A stretch of 64,000 nt of DNA from JADGGM01 sp027307005 (GCA_035455745.1 DATIEP010000032.1:1-64000), one strand, 5' to 3'; positions 36,897 through 45,612 are shown, numbered from the stretch's first letter. The notes: generated by a model not told the origin, from the sequence alone. Program-made: numbers and translations.

Positions 36897-37859
36897 TCAG
36901 CCGGGCACGCCGGCTGGCGCGCCATCGGTCGCCAGCGATGCGGCGAGCGCCACGATGTTCTGCGCCATACGGGCCGATGCCGCGTCGATCATCTTGCCGT
37001 CCAGTTGGGCGGCGCCGCGTCCGTGCGCTTCGGCCTCGACGATCGCGTCGAGGATGCGGCGCGCCCGGTCGACCTCGGCATCCGACGGCGTGAAGATCGC
37101 GTTGGCCGCGCCGATCTGGGCGGGATGGATCGCCCATTTGCCCTCGCAGCCTAACGCAGCGGCGCGGCGTGCCGCGGCGGCGTATCCGTCGGCGTCCGCG
37201 AAGTCGCCGAACGGGCCGTCGATCGCGCGCACCCCGTGGGCGCGGCACGCGACCACCAGGCGCGAGATGCCGTAGTGCCATTGGTCGCCCGGATAGTCCG
37301 GCGTGAGGCCGCCGATGCTGGTCGTGCGCGCCCGCACGCTCGCGGCGTAGTCGGCAACGCCGAAGTGCATCGCTTCGAGGCGCGGGCTGGACGCCGCGAT
37401 GGCCTCGACGTTGGACATGCCTAACGCAGTCTCGATGAGCACCTCGATGCCGATGCGGCGCGGGATGCGCACCGCGTGCTCGATCTGCGTGAGCAGCGCG
37501 TCGACGAGGTAGACGTCGGCCGGCACCCCCACTTTCGGCACGAGAATCGTGTCGATGCGGTGCCCCGCGCGCTCCACCACGTCGATGAGGTCGCGATACA
37601 TGTAGTGCGTGTCGATGCCGTTGATGCGCACCGATACGGTCTTCCGATGCGCGCGCCAATCGATGCCGTTGAGGGCGGCGATCACGTTGTCCCGCGCGCG
37701 TTCCTTGTCGGGCGGCGCGACGGCGTCCTCGAGGTCGAGGAAGACGTAGTCGGCCGGGCCCGCCGCGGCCTTCTCGAACAACTCGGGCCGCGAGCCCGGA
37801 ACGGCCAGCTCGCTGCGCTGGAGGCGCACGCGCGCGGGGTCGGCGCGGGTGTGGCTCAT
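36897..37859 (-). CDS. mcl: Malyl-CoA lyase (HpcH/HpaI-CitE family)
   Basis: 320 aa. Splits malyl-CoA to glyoxylate and acetyl-CoA. TIM-barrel with LQRSELAVPGSRPELFEKA, YVFLDLEDAVAPPDKERARD, the metal Glu in IGIEVLIETALGM, LEAMHFGVADYAASVRA and KWAIHPAQIGAAN. The longer GLTPDYPGDQWHY insert favours malyl-CoA lyase over citrate lyase beta. The start ATG 37859 overlaps the sga stop (ATGA). Confidence 0.88.
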   Translation of the reverse strand: MSHTRADPARVRLQRSELAVPGSRPELFEKAAAGPADYVFLDLEDAVAPPDKERARDNVIAALNGIDWRAHRKTVSVRINGIDTHYMYRDLIDVVERAGHRIDTILVPKVGVPADVYLVDALLTQIEHAVRIPRRIGIEVLIETALGMSNVEAIAASSPRLEAMHFGVADYAASVRARTTSIGGLTPDYPGDQWHYGISRLVVACRAHGVRAIDGPFGDFADADGYAAAARRAAALGCEGKWAIHPAQIGAANAIFTPSDAEVDRARRILDAIVEAEAHGRGAAQLDGKMIDAASARMAQNIVALAASLATDGAPAGVPG

Positions 37860-39112
37860 CGCACCACCGCCATGCGCTCGCGTGACGGCGACGCGGCCCT
37901 GGGCTGCGCATCGGGCGAGCCGGCGCCGTCGCGCGGAGCCAGTGGCGCCGCCGTGGCGCGGAACCAGTCCTGTGCCGCGGCCACGCCGCTGCCGAACGTG
38001 ATCGGGATGCCGACGTCGCGCAGGGCCAGCTCCACCCCGGCCAACGCGCCCAGCAGCATCAGCTCGTTGAGATCGCCCAGATGGCCGATGCGGAACAGCT
38101 TCCCCGCCATGCGGCTCAAGCCCGCGCCTAACGCAAGATCGTAGCGGCGGTACGCGACGTCGATCACCGCTGCGCCGTCGATGCCCGGCGGCACCATCAC
38201 GGCGCTCACGGTGTCCGACGCCCACGTGGGTTCCGTGGCGCACAGCGACAGGCCCCAGGCGCGCACCGCCGCTCGGCAGCCCTCAGCCAGCCGGTGGTGC
38301 CGCGCATGGATCGCGTCGAGCCCCTCCTCGAAGATGATATCCAGCGACTCCCGAAGACCATACAGCAGCGGCACCGATGGCGTGTACGGGAAGTAGCCGC
38401 CCGCGTTGGCCGTCATCATGTCGCCCAGGTCGAAGAACACGCGCGCACACCGCGCCGATTCCCGCTTGGCCAGCGCCCGCCGGCTCATGCCTAACAGGCC
38501 CAACCCGGCCGGCAGCATGAAGCCCTTCTGCGATCCGGTGATCGCCGCGTCCACGCCCCACGCATCCATCTCGAACGGGAGACTCACCAGGCCGCTCACG
38601 GTGTCCACGTACAGCAGGGCCGGGTGATGCGCGGCATCGATCGCGCGGCGCACCGCGGCGATGTCGCTCGTGACGCCGGTCGCCGTCTCGTTGTGCACCA
38701 CGAGCACCCCCTTGATCTCGTGGTTCGCATCGGCGCGCAGCGCATCCTCGATGCGCTGCGGATTCGCGCCCGTCCCCCACTCCTCGTCCTGTACATCGAC
38801 CCGAAGGCCCAGTCGTTGGGCGCAGTCGATGAACAGGTGGCCGAACTGGCCGTATCGCGACGCCAGCACGCGATCGCCCGGTGACAGCGTGTTGGCGAGC
38901 GCGGCTTCCCACATGCCCGTACCCGTGGCCGGGAACACGAAACACTGGCCCTCTTCCGTGCGAAACACGCGCCGGAGGTCGGAGAGAATGGGCCGCGTGA
39001 GCGAGGGGAACGACGACGAACGGTGATCCTCCATCGCCCGATGCATCGCGCGGAGAATCCGGTCAGGCGTGTTCGTTGGTCCGGGGACGAACAAGGCGTT
39101 GCGTCCGGGCAT
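37856..39112 (-). CDS. sga: Serine-glyoxylate aminotransferase
   Basis: PLP class-V aminotransferase, 418 aa, transferring the amino group from serine to glyoxylate, giving hydroxypyruvate and glycine. It starts FVPGPTNTPDRILRAMHRAMEDHRS, typical for SgaA/alanine-glyoxylate transaminases. PLP-binding residues: TGTGMWEAALANTLSPGD, VVHNETATGVTSD, VDTVSGL and the lysine in TGSQKGFMLPAGL. It is the first gene of the minus-strand serine-cycle operon, 19 bp from the opposite glycerate kinase frame. Confidence 0.92.
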   Translation of the reverse strand: MPGRNALFVPGPTNTPDRILRAMHRAMEDHRSSSFPSLTRPILSDLRRVFRTEEGQCFVFPATGTGMWEAALANTLSPGDRVLASRYGQFGHLFIDCAQRLGLRVDVQDEEWGTGANPQRIEDALRADANHEIKGVLVVHNETATGVTSDIAAVRRAIDAAHHPALLYVDTVSGLVSLPFEMDAWGVDAAITGSQKGFMLPAGLGLLGMSRRALAKRESARCARVFFDLGDMMTANAGGYFPYTPSVPLLYGLRESLDIIFEEGLDAIHARHHRLAEGCRAAVRAWGLSLCATEPTWASDTVSAVMVPPGIDGAAVIDVAYRRYDLALGAGLSRMAGKLFRIGHLGDLNELMLLGALAGVELALRDVGIPITFGSGVAAAQDWFRATAAPLAPRDGAGSPDAQPRAASPSRERMAVVR

Positions 39113-39131
39113 GGGTCAGTCCTCGCGCTGA

Positions 39132-40661
39132 ATGAGAAGAGATGACGAATCGCGCACCGACGATGCGTGCGCGCACTCGCGCGCCGCGCCCGAATACGCG
39201 ATCATTGATGACGTGAAAACACCGCTCGAGCGCCCGCCCGTGGCCGACGTTCCGCGCGACGCGAAGAGCGCGCTCACCGCGCTGTATTGGGCCGCGGTGC
39301 ACGCCGTGGCACCGGGCGCGTCGCTGCGCGCGGCCCTCGAGCGGGTACCCGTCCAGGAACGCGGACGACGTGTGTGGGTCATCGCCATCGGCAAAGCCGC
39401 GCACCCGATGGCCCAGACGGCGCTCGCCGTGCTCGCCGAATGGAACCGGACACCCGCGGGCGGCATCATCGTCGCGCCTAACGAAGAGGCGGCGCCGCAT
39501 CCGGCCGTCGACGTCCGCGTGGGCGACCATCCGGTACCCGGCCCGCGTTCGCTCGAAGCGGCCGAGCGCATTGGACTCGTCGCCGGCCGCGTGCGCGAAG
39601 GCGACGAGGCGTGGGTTCTCCTCTCCGGCGGCGCCACGAGTCTCGCCGCTGCGCCCGAAGGCACCGTCAGACCAGACGAGCTCTTCCAGCTGTACGATCG
39701 GCTGTTGGGCTCCGGCCTCGACATCGCGCAGATGAATCTCATTCGCAAGCGCTTCTCCCGATGGGGCGCGGGGCGATTGGCCGTGGCACTCGCTCCCGCA
39801 CGTGTTCGCAACTACATCGTGTCCGATGTGATCGGAGACGATTTGGCGGCGATCGGATCGGGACCCTGCGTGCCCGACCCGAGCACCGCCGCTCACATTC
39901 ATCAGATGCTCGACAGCGCTGGGCTGTGGGACGAGCTCCCACCGTCCATGAAGCGCGGCGTCAGCGGCGCCGAGCGTGACCCATCGTTGGAGACACCGAA
40001 AGCCGGCGATGCAGCCTTTGCTCACGTCGAACGGCGCATCATCGCCAGCAATCGCGTCGCGCTCGAAGCGATCGAGGCACGCGCCCGAACATTCGGCTAC
40101 GAGCCGCGCGTACTGAGCGCGGCGCTTGCCGGTGAAGCAGCCGTCGTCGGCCGCCGACTCATCGCGACGCTGGGAAGTTATTGCGACCAGGACGGGACGT
40201 CCCTATCCGGAAGAACGGGACGCACCTGTCTCATATGGGGGGGAGAAACGACCGTCACACTCGGCGCCGCACACGGTCGCGGCGGACGATGTCAGGAGCT
40301 GGCGTTGTCCGCCGCGCGCGAGCTCGCGCAAACAGCAGGACTGCCCTCGGCGGCGCTGCTCGCAGCGGGCACCGATGGTCGTGACGGTGACACCGACGCT
40401 GCGGGTGCGATCGTGACGCGCGAGACATGGCGCACGATTCAGCGCGCAGGCCGCGATCCGTCGCGCGATCTGGCGTCGCACGACTCGTATCCGTCGCTCG
40501 ATGCCGCGGGCGCCCTGCTGCGCACCGATCTCACGGCGACGAACGTGATGGACGTCGTGATCGCTGTGTGCGGTCCGCCGGCGGACGAGAAGCGGGCGCG
40601 ACTCACCCCGGCGGTTGCGTTAGAAGCGATTGCCGGTTCGCTGCGACGGCTCAAGGAATAG
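39132..40661 (+). CDS. gck: Glycerate 2-kinase, MOFRL family
   Basis: 509 aa kinase phosphorylating D-glycerate to 2-phosphoglycerate, which returns carbon of the serine cycle to PEP. N-terminal Rossmann-like domain with VWVIAIGKAAHPMAQTAL, VLLSGGATSLAAAPEG and MNLIRKRFSRWGAGRLA; C-terminal MOFRL domain with GGETTVTLG...GGRCQELALSAA and AAGTDGRDGDTDAAGAIV. The first 27 residues look non-conserved. A GTG at 39213 is a plausible later start and would free about 100 bp for the divergent sga promoter. aguB follows 29 bp downstream. Confidence 0.9.
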   Translation: MRRDDESRTDDACAHSRAAPEYAIIDDVKTPLERPPVADVPRDAKSALTALYWAAVHAVAPGASLRAALERVPVQERGRRVWVIAIGKAAHPMAQTALAVLAEWNRTPAGGIIVAPNEEAAPHPAVDVRVGDHPVPGPRSLEAAERIGLVAGRVREGDEAWVLLSGGATSLAAAPEGTVRPDELFQLYDRLLGSGLDIAQMNLIRKRFSRWGAGRLAVALAPARVRNYIVSDVIGDDLAAIGSGPCVPDPSTAAHIHQMLDSAGLWDELPPSMKRGVSGAERDPSLETPKAGDAAFAHVERRIIASNRVALEAIEARARTFGYEPRVLSAALAGEAAVVGRRLIATLGSYCDQDGTSLSGRTGRTCLIWGGETTVTLGAAHGRGGRCQELALSAARELAQTAGLPSAALLAAGTDGRDGDTDAAGAIVTRETWRTIQRAGRDPSRDLASHDSYPSLDAAGALLRTDLTATNVMDVVIAVCGPPADEKRARLTPAVALEAIAGSLRRLKE

Positions 40662-40690
40662 CCGGACCGTTCGCCCTATACATTTCGCCT

Positions 40691-41602
40691 ATGGCCAATC
40701 CTGTATTCACGGTCGGGCTGGTGCAGCAGGCCGTCGCCGAGAGCGCCGCCGAAACGGTCGATGCTGCCGAACGAGGAATTCGCGAGGCCGCCGCGCGAGG
40801 AGCGCAGATCATCTGCCTCGAGGAGCTCTTCAACGCGCCGTACTTTTGCAAGGTGACGGACGCCGAGCGATTCGACCTCGCCGAGCCGATCCCTGGTCCG
40901 ACCGTCCAGCGAATGCAGGGCGTGGCGCGCGAGTTAGGCATCGTGATCGTCGTGCCGCTCTTCGAGAAGCGCGGCCCCGGCCTCTATCACAACTCCGCGG
41001 CGGTGGTCGATGCAGACGGCACGCTCCTCGGCGTGTACCGCAAGATGCACATCCCGGATGACCCGCTCTATCACGAGAAGTACTACTTCACACCCGGCGA
41101 GATGTATCAGCACGACGAAGCGCGTCCGCCGTCGGGCTTTCAGGTATTCCGCACCAAGTTCGCGACGATCGGAGTGCTCATCTGTTGGGACCAGTGGTAC
41201 CCGGAGGCCGCGCGCATCACGAGCCTCATGGGTGCGCAAATCCTTCTCTACCCGACGGCCATCGGCTGGCACCCGAAGGAAAAAGCCGAGTGGGGCGCGG
41301 CGCAGGCGGATGCGTGGCGGACGGCGCAGCGGGCCCACGCCATTGCGAACGGAGTCTACGTCGCGGCGGTGAATCGTGTCGGATTTGAAGCCGAGCCCGG
41401 AACCGACGGCCTCGAGTTCTTCGGTCATTCGTTCGTGTGCGACCCATTCGGCCAACTCATCGCCGAAGCGGGCACGGATCCGGCGATTCTGGTCGCCGAG
41501 TGCGATCCCAAGCGCATCGAATACACGAGGCGCAATTGGCCGTTCTTGCGCGATCGTCGCATTGACGCGTACGGAGGAATCCTGAAGAGATATTTGGACT
41601 AG
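40691..41602 (+). CDS. aguB: N-carbamoylputrescine amidase
   Basis: Carbon-nitrogen hydrolase of the nitrilase superfamily, 303 aa, converting N-carbamoylputrescine to putrescine, CO2 and ammonia. The catalytic triad is Glu in CLEELFNAPYFC, Lys in VYRKMHIPDDPLYHEK and Cys in VLICWDQWYPEAAR. Substrate-specific stretches (KYYFTPG, ALANGVYV-like IANGVYVAAVNRVG, NWPFLRDRRIDAY) fit AguB. The start at 40691 is set by homology; the frame open from 40427 covers glycerate kinase. It is separated from its pathway partner aguA by a four-helix-bundle gene inserted in reverse. Confidence 0.95.
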   Translation: MANPVFTVGLVQQAVAESAAETVDAAERGIREAAARGAQIICLEELFNAPYFCKVTDAERFDLAEPIPGPTVQRMQGVARELGIVIVVPLFEKRGPGLYHNSAAVVDADGTLLGVYRKMHIPDDPLYHEKYYFTPGEMYQHDEARPPSGFQVFRTKFATIGVLICWDQWYPEAARITSLMGAQILLYPTAIGWHPKEKAEWGAAQADAWRTAQRAHAIANGVYVAAVNRVGFEAEPGTDGLEFFGHSFVCDPFGQLIAEAGTDPAILVAECDPKRIEYTRRNWPFLRDRRIDAYGGILKRYLD

Positions 41603-42061
41603 TCAGGGAACCAGCGCCGGAGGCGGCCTGGGGGAAGCGGCGGTCAAGGCCCGCCTGCGGGAAGCGGGAAGGGGCTGGGAGTCAGTTCGCTCTCGCGTGC
41701 GACTTTCGCGGAGGCGTTGACTAAGGCGCTGCAACATGCGGCTAATCGAATCGATTTCCGCAAGGATAGTAGAGGCATCGGTTGGCTCGATGTACGTTAG
41801 GCGAGCCGCGATTTCAATTTGCGTACCGAGCTCGAACAGTGAACCGCGTGAAAGGCCGAGATAGCGAATGTACTGGGCGCGGTGGAAGAAGGCGTTCCCT
41901 TCGGCAATGTTCGATGCGACCGAGGTAGCTGCGCGCCTCATTTGCGACGCAAGGGCGTAACGTTCTTCTGCCGGGAATCGTCGAACGAGCTCGTAGACGT
42001 GCTGCGTGAGGTCGACGGACTTTTGCCAAACGATGAGGTCGCGATAGTCGTGAACCCGCAT
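41603..42061 (-). CDS. Four-helix bundle protein (23S rRNA intervening-sequence family)
   Basis: 152 aa. The classic pattern of the 'S23/IVS' four-helix-bundle family: VHDYRDLIVWQKSVDLTQHV, then EERYALASQMRRAATSVASN with IAEG, then a region with YIRYLGLSRGSLFELGTQIE, ending in helix ISRMLQRLSQRL. Function is not known for the family; members are found in scattered chromosomal insertions. A GGGAGGGGG site 5-6 nt before ATG 42061 supports the start. The last 30 residues (PLPASRRRAL...) are read out of the flanking REP-like repeat. It stands backwards between aguB and aguA. Confidence 0.85.
   Translation of the reverse strand: MRVHDYRDLIVWQKSVDLTQHVYELVRRFPAEERYALASQMRRAATSVASNIAEGNAFFHRAQYIRYLGLSRGSLFELGTQIEIAARLTYIEPTDASTILAEIDSISRMLQRLSQRLRESRTRERTDSQPLPASRRRALTAASPRPPPALVP
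41616..41675. repeat. REP-like repeat, left copy
   Basis: Palindrome GCCGGAGGCGGC followed by CTGGGGGAAGCGG and a second GCGGGAAGCGGGAAGGGG. It matches, in reverse orientation, the element at 42161-42230, so the four-helix gene lies between inverted copies. It also shares the CTG(A/G)GGGA(A/C)GCGGG core with the elements at 56.6-56.8 kb. Confidence 0.7.
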
Positions 42062-42156
42062 GGGAACCCCCTCCCGCTTTCGCCTAACATTAGGCGCGAG
42101 CGTCACGGGGCTTGCAGCGAATCGTTGCGGCCACACCCAAAACATTTCGCTGCGCG

Positions 42157-43257
42157 ATGAGCCCGCCCCCTTCCCGCTTCCCCCAGGGCAAAGCCCGCTT
42201 CCCTCAGGCCGCCTCCGGCGGCCGCTTCCCGTCGGAGTGGTCCCGCCACCGGGCCACCTGGCTCGCCTGGCCTCATCACGAGCCCGATTGGCCCGGGAAG
42301 TTCGCCGCCATTCCGTGGGTGTACGCTGAAATCGTGCGGGCGCTCCACGCGCACGAACTGGTCGAGATCTTGTGCCACAACGAGGACGCGCGTGAGGACG
42401 CGCGCCGTGCGTTAGGCGCACACGGCATCGACATGCGCCGCGTCCGGCTACACCTCGTTCCGACGGACCGCGTGTGGACCCGCGACTCAGGACCGACAGC
42501 AGTGAGGCACGCAGACGGGCACATCCAGTGGGTGGCGTGGACATTCAACGCCTGGGCCAAGTACGACAACTACGCGCGCGACGCGTGCGTCGCCGATCGC
42601 ATCGCAGACCTGAGCCGCTTGCCTGTTCGACGCGCCGTGCGTCCGGACACCGGCGAGCCGCTCGTGCTCGAGGGCGGCGGCATCGAAACCAACGGCGAGG
42701 GCGTGCTCCTCGTCACCGAAGAATGGCTGCTGTCAGCGGAGCAAGTCCGCAATGCGGGCTTGAGCAAGGCCGGCTACGAGCGCGCCTTCGCCCAGTACCT
42801 CGGCATCGATCGCACCATCTGGTTAGGCAGAAGCTGTGTCGGCGACGATACCCACGGCCACATCGATGACGTCGCGCGCTTCACGGACGCGAACACTGTG
42901 GCCCTCGCCTATGAACCCGACCCCGCGGACGCCAATCACGAACCTTCGGCGGACAATCTCCGCCGGCTCGAGCTCGCCGCGCGCGGGGGCTCCGGCGGCC
43001 TGCGCGTGGTGAAATTGCCCTTTCCGCGACCCGTGATGATGGACGGCGAGCGGCTCCCGGCCAGCTACGCCAACTTCTACATCGCCAACGACGTCGTGCT
43101 CGTGCCCACGTTCAACGACCGGCGCGACCGCGACGCGCTGGAAATCCTCGCCGGCCTCTTCCCCGGCCGGGAGGTGATCGGTATCCACGCCGTCGACCTG
43201 GTCTGGGGACTCGGCACCCTGCACTGCCTAACGCAGCAGGAGCCCGCGGCCGGCTGA
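42157..43257 (+). CDS. aguA: Agmatine deiminase
   Basis: 366 aa enzyme of the guanidine-group modifying superfamily, making N-carbamoylputrescine from agmatine. Motifs: PSEWSRHRATWLAWPHHEPDW, VWTRDSGPT, EGGGIETNGEG, THGHIDDVARF and the catalytic Cys in GTLHCLTQQEP near the end. Family members usually start a few residues before the SEW motif; here about 25 extra residues (SPPPSRFPQGKARFPQAASG) come from the inverted REP-like repeat. ATG 42157 is the likely start, 42112 the alternative. Partner of aguB. Confidence 0.93.
   Translation: MSPPPSRFPQGKARFPQAASGGRFPSEWSRHRATWLAWPHHEPDWPGKFAAIPWVYAEIVRALHAHELVEILCHNEDAREDARRALGAHGIDMRRVRLHLVPTDRVWTRDSGPTAVRHADGHIQWVAWTFNAWAKYDNYARDACVADRIADLSRLPVRRAVRPDTGEPLVLEGGGIETNGEGVLLVTEEWLLSAEQVRNAGLSKAGYERAFAQYLGIDRTIWLGRSCVGDDTHGHIDDVARFTDANTVALAYEPDPADANHEPSADNLRRLELAARGGSGGLRVVKLPFPRPVMMDGERLPASYANFYIANDVVLVPTFNDRRDRDALEILAGLFPGREVIGIHAVDLVWGLGTLHCLTQQEPAAG
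42161..42230. repeat. REP-like repeat, right inverted copy, inside aguA start
   Basis: Reverse complement reads GCCGGAGGCGGCCTGAGGG, then AAGCGGGCTTTGCCC and GGGGGAAGCGGGAAGGGG, closely like the left copy at 41616-41675. It falls in the first 25 codons of aguA and encodes its unusual N-terminus. Confidence 0.7.
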
Positions 43258-43264
43258 GCACCGA

Positions 43265-43930
43265 TCACGGCGGACCGGCCGCCGCCTGCCGCAGCACCGC
43301 GATCACCGTTTCGTCCGTCAGCTGTTCGAAGTCCGCGTACCACTCGCCCACACCCCGAAAGTCCGGCGGCGTGTACACGCACACGACCGTGTATCCTTCG
43401 GCGCCGAGCGTGCGGCACCCGTCTTCCGAGCACACGGGCGCCGCGAAGACGAGCGTCGCCGGCTTCGCGCGGCGCACCGACGCGAGCGCCGCGCGGGCGG
43501 TCACGCCTGTCGCCAGTCCGTCGTCCGCCAGCACTACCGCGCGGCCGGCCAGATCGGGAAACGGGCGCCCCTCGCGATAGCGTTGCATCCGGCGGTCGAG
43601 CTCCGCGCGCTCCCGCCTGGTGATCTTCTCGATGTACGCGTCGCTCACGCCGAGCGCCGCCACGATCTCCTGGTCGAGCACGCGCGTGCCCTCCGGCGCC
43701 ACGGCGCCGATCCCGAGCTCCTCCTGCCCCGGCGCGCCCAACTTGCGCGCCACGATCACGTCCAACGGCGCGCCTAACGCACGCGCGAGCTCGCGGCCGA
43801 TGATCACCCCGCCGCGCGGGACGCCGAGCACGATGGGACGCTGATCCGCGAGCCCCGGCAGGCGCGCCAGGAGCGTCTCGGCCAGCTGCCGGCCGGCGTC
43901 GGCGCGGTCCGCGAACAACATCTCACGCAC
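43265..43930 (-). CDS. Phosphoribosyltransferase family protein
   Basis: 221 aa, type I PRTase fold. The PRPP loop is VVLADDGLATGVTARAAL (about residues 130-147). The flexible-hood region IVLGVPRGGVIIGRELARAL precedes it, and ITRRERAELDRRMQRYREG lies between. This group (often near hydrolases of the dienelactone type) has no assigned substrate. It ends a long minus-strand operon, overlapping the hydrolase gene by 8 bp. Confidence 0.8.
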   Translation of the reverse strand: MREMLFADRADAGRQLAETLLARLPGLADQRPIVLGVPRGGVIIGRELARALGAPLDVIVARKLGAPGQEELGIGAVAPEGTRVLDQEIVAALGVSDAYIEKITRRERAELDRRMQRYREGRPFPDLAGRAVVLADDGLATGVTARAALASVRRAKPATLVFAAPVCSEDGCRTLGAEGYTVVCVYTPPDFRGVGEWYADFEQLTDETVIAVLRQAAAGPP

Positions 43931-44597
43931 CGCGCGCGGGCGGCGGCAGGTGGTCGATGAACCAGTCGCACGACAGGCTCGCTACCTCCTCGAGCGCACC
44001 CGGTTCCTCGAACAGATGCGTGGCACCCGGGACCACGACGAGCTGCGCGGTGGACCCGAGCATCCGACACGCCTCTTCGTTGAGCGGGATGATCGGCACA
44101 TCGTCGCCGCCCACGATGAGCAGCGACGGCGCCCGCACGCCCTTCAGGCAATCGCGCGCCAAATCGGGACGCCCGCCCCGCGACACCACCGCGAACACGT
44201 GGTGCAGCTTCGACGCCGCGTGCAGCGCGGCCGCGGCGCCGGTGCTGGCGCCGAAATAGCCCAGTGCCAGCGCCGACGACACGGGGCGCTCTCGCAGCCA
44301 TTTCGATGCGCCTAACACACGCCCGCCGAGCAGGTCGATGTCGAACCGCAGCAGACCCGTGCGAGCATCCTCTCGTTGCTCGTCCACGGTCAGCAGATCG
44401 ATGAGCAGCGTGGCGAGCCCCGCGTTCTCGAGCACATGCGCCACCATCGTGTTCCGCGGGCTCGCGCGACCACTGCCGCTTCCGTGCGCGAACAACACGA
44501 CACCGCGCGACGCAACCGGGACGCTCAATAGCGCGTCCAGTCGGGCGTCCTCGAGATCAACGACGACATCCGTGCGCATGACCGCCGAGCGGTCCAT
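43923..44597 (-). CDS. Alpha/beta hydrolase (dienelactone hydrolase-like)
   Basis: 224 aa hydrolase. Strand-turn with GVVLFAHGSGSGRASPRN (oxyanion region), nucleophile in LGYFGASTGAAAAL, Asp in LLIVGGDDVPI and His in GATHLFEEPG. No signal peptide. Commonly paired with the PRTase gene that follows; the pairing here (8-bp overlap) is typical. Substrate unknown. Confidence 0.8.
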   Translation of the reverse strand: MDRSAVMRTDVVVDLEDARLDALLSVPVASRGVVLFAHGSGSGRASPRNTMVAHVLENAGLATLLIDLLTVDEQREDARTGLLRFDIDLLGGRVLGASKWLRERPVSSALALGYFGASTGAAAALHAASKLHHVFAVVSRGGRPDLARDCLKGVRAPSLLIVGGDDVPIIPLNEEACRMLGSTAQLVVVPGATHLFEEPGALEEVASLSCDWFIDHLPPPARGA

Positions 44598-44618
44598 TGC
44601 ACAACTCTCCTGGTGCCG

Positions 44619-45197
44619 CTACAAGCGCACGAAGAAGCCAAGCCGATACGTGACGCGTGAGGCCGGCGGCACTTCCATGCGACGCACCTCGCCGTACAAC
44701 GCCCAACGCTTCGTGAGGTCGTAGGACACGCCGAGAAAATACTCGCCGCCCAGCTTCGCGCCCGTGTACTGATCATGTATCGGCTGCGACCGTGCAATGT
44801 CGGTGCCGAGGAAGTGCAAGCCGACTCCCGCGCCGACATAGGGTTCGAACCGCTTGACGTGCGCCACCGAATAGCGGGCCGCCACGCTCACGCTGAAATC
44901 GTGAAACGAGCCGGGAATCGGGATGTCACCGGCGTCGAAGCGGTGGACGTCCGCGTGCAGAAAGTTGCCCTCGACCAGCAGGTGCAGCTTCGGCGTTTTC
45001 ACCGAGCCGACATCCACGTCGCCGCCCAGCTCCCAGCCGTGGCGGGCGTGCTCGACCGTCGTGTAGCTCAGATACGAGCCGACGCGATCGAGGCCTAACT
45101 GAGCGACGCTGCTGTCGGCCTGTGCGTGCGCGCGGTGCGCCGCCATCAACATGCACGCGGCCACGCACGCCCACACTCGTGTCACGCGAGCCATCAT
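44619..45197 (-). CDS. Outer-membrane beta-barrel protein, small
   Basis: 192 aa. The signal peptide (MMARVTRVWACVAACMLMAA...AHAQ) is followed by alternating hydrophobic strands: FSVSVAARYSVAHVKRFEP, YVGAGVGLHFLG, KLGGEYFLGVSYDL, WALYGEVRRME and the C-terminal strand TYRLGFFVRL. This is the eight-stranded OmpA/OprG-like pattern ending in an aromatic-rich last strand. GAGGAG lies about 9 nt upstream. Probably an outer-membrane surface protein; role unknown. Confidence 0.7.
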   Translation of the reverse strand: MMARVTRVWACVAACMLMAAHRAHAQADSSVAQLGLDRVGSYLSYTTVEHARHGWELGGDVDVGSVKTPKLHLLVEGNFLHADVHRFDAGDIPIPGSFHDFSVSVAARYSVAHVKRFEPYVGAGVGLHFLGTDIARSQPIHDQYTGAKLGGEYFLGVSYDLTKRWALYGEVRRMEVPPASRVTYRLGFFVRL

Positions 45198-45225
45198 CCG
45201 TTCGCTCCTCGGTAGGGTCGGCCCA

Positions 45226-45612
45226 TCATCGCTGGCGGAGCGCGATGAGGCCGCCCGCCGCCGCTGCGCCAAGGTAGACGCCGAGCAGGGCCAGCGCCAC
45301 GCTCGCCGCCACGTAGGTGCCGGCGCGACCGAGCTCCCCATCGTTCAGCAGGGCCATCGTCTCGTAGGTGAATGTCGAGAACGTCGTGTAGCCCCCGCAC
45401 AGGCCCGTCGTGAGAAAGCCGCGTATCTCGGGCGAGATGGCCGACGTCGCCAAGGCCAGCCGCATGAAAAAGCCGAGGAGCAGCGAGCCGGTGATGTTGA
45501 TGACGAGCGTTCCGACGGGGAATCCGGGACCGAGCCGCTGCTGCACCGCGGCGCCCAGCAGCAGCCGCGCGACGCCGCCGATCGCGCTGCCTAACGCAAC
45601 GGCGAGGATCAT
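45226..45612 (-). CDS. crcB: Fluoride channel CrcB/Fluc
   Basis: 128 aa, four TM segments (about residues 1-20, 33-55, 65-90, 98-122). Signature residues GSAIGGVARLLLG, GTLVINITGSLLLGFF and TGLCGGYTTFSTFTYE form the dual-topology fluoride pore with its central Na+ site and Phe-box. The start overlaps the pepE stop (ATGA). It exports toxic fluoride. The nearby DUF190 gene is often found with crcB. No fluoride riboswitch is visible here. Confidence 0.95.
   Translation of the reverse strand: MILAVALGSAIGGVARLLLGAAVQQRLGPGFPVGTLVINITGSLLLGFFMRLALATSAISPEIRGFLTTGLCGGYTTFSTFTYETMALLNDGELGRAGTYVAASVALALLGVYLGAAAAGGLIALRQR

Noticed and set aside
35629..37911. 760-aa frame for mtkA
   Set aside because: MDIHEYQAKELL at 36834 is the family's real N-terminus; the rest is out-of-frame mcl.
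36897..38243. Long malyl-CoA lyase frame reaching into sga
   Set aside because: The extra 128 codons are out-of-frame sga sequence; ATG 37859 overlaps the sga stop as in the other junctions.
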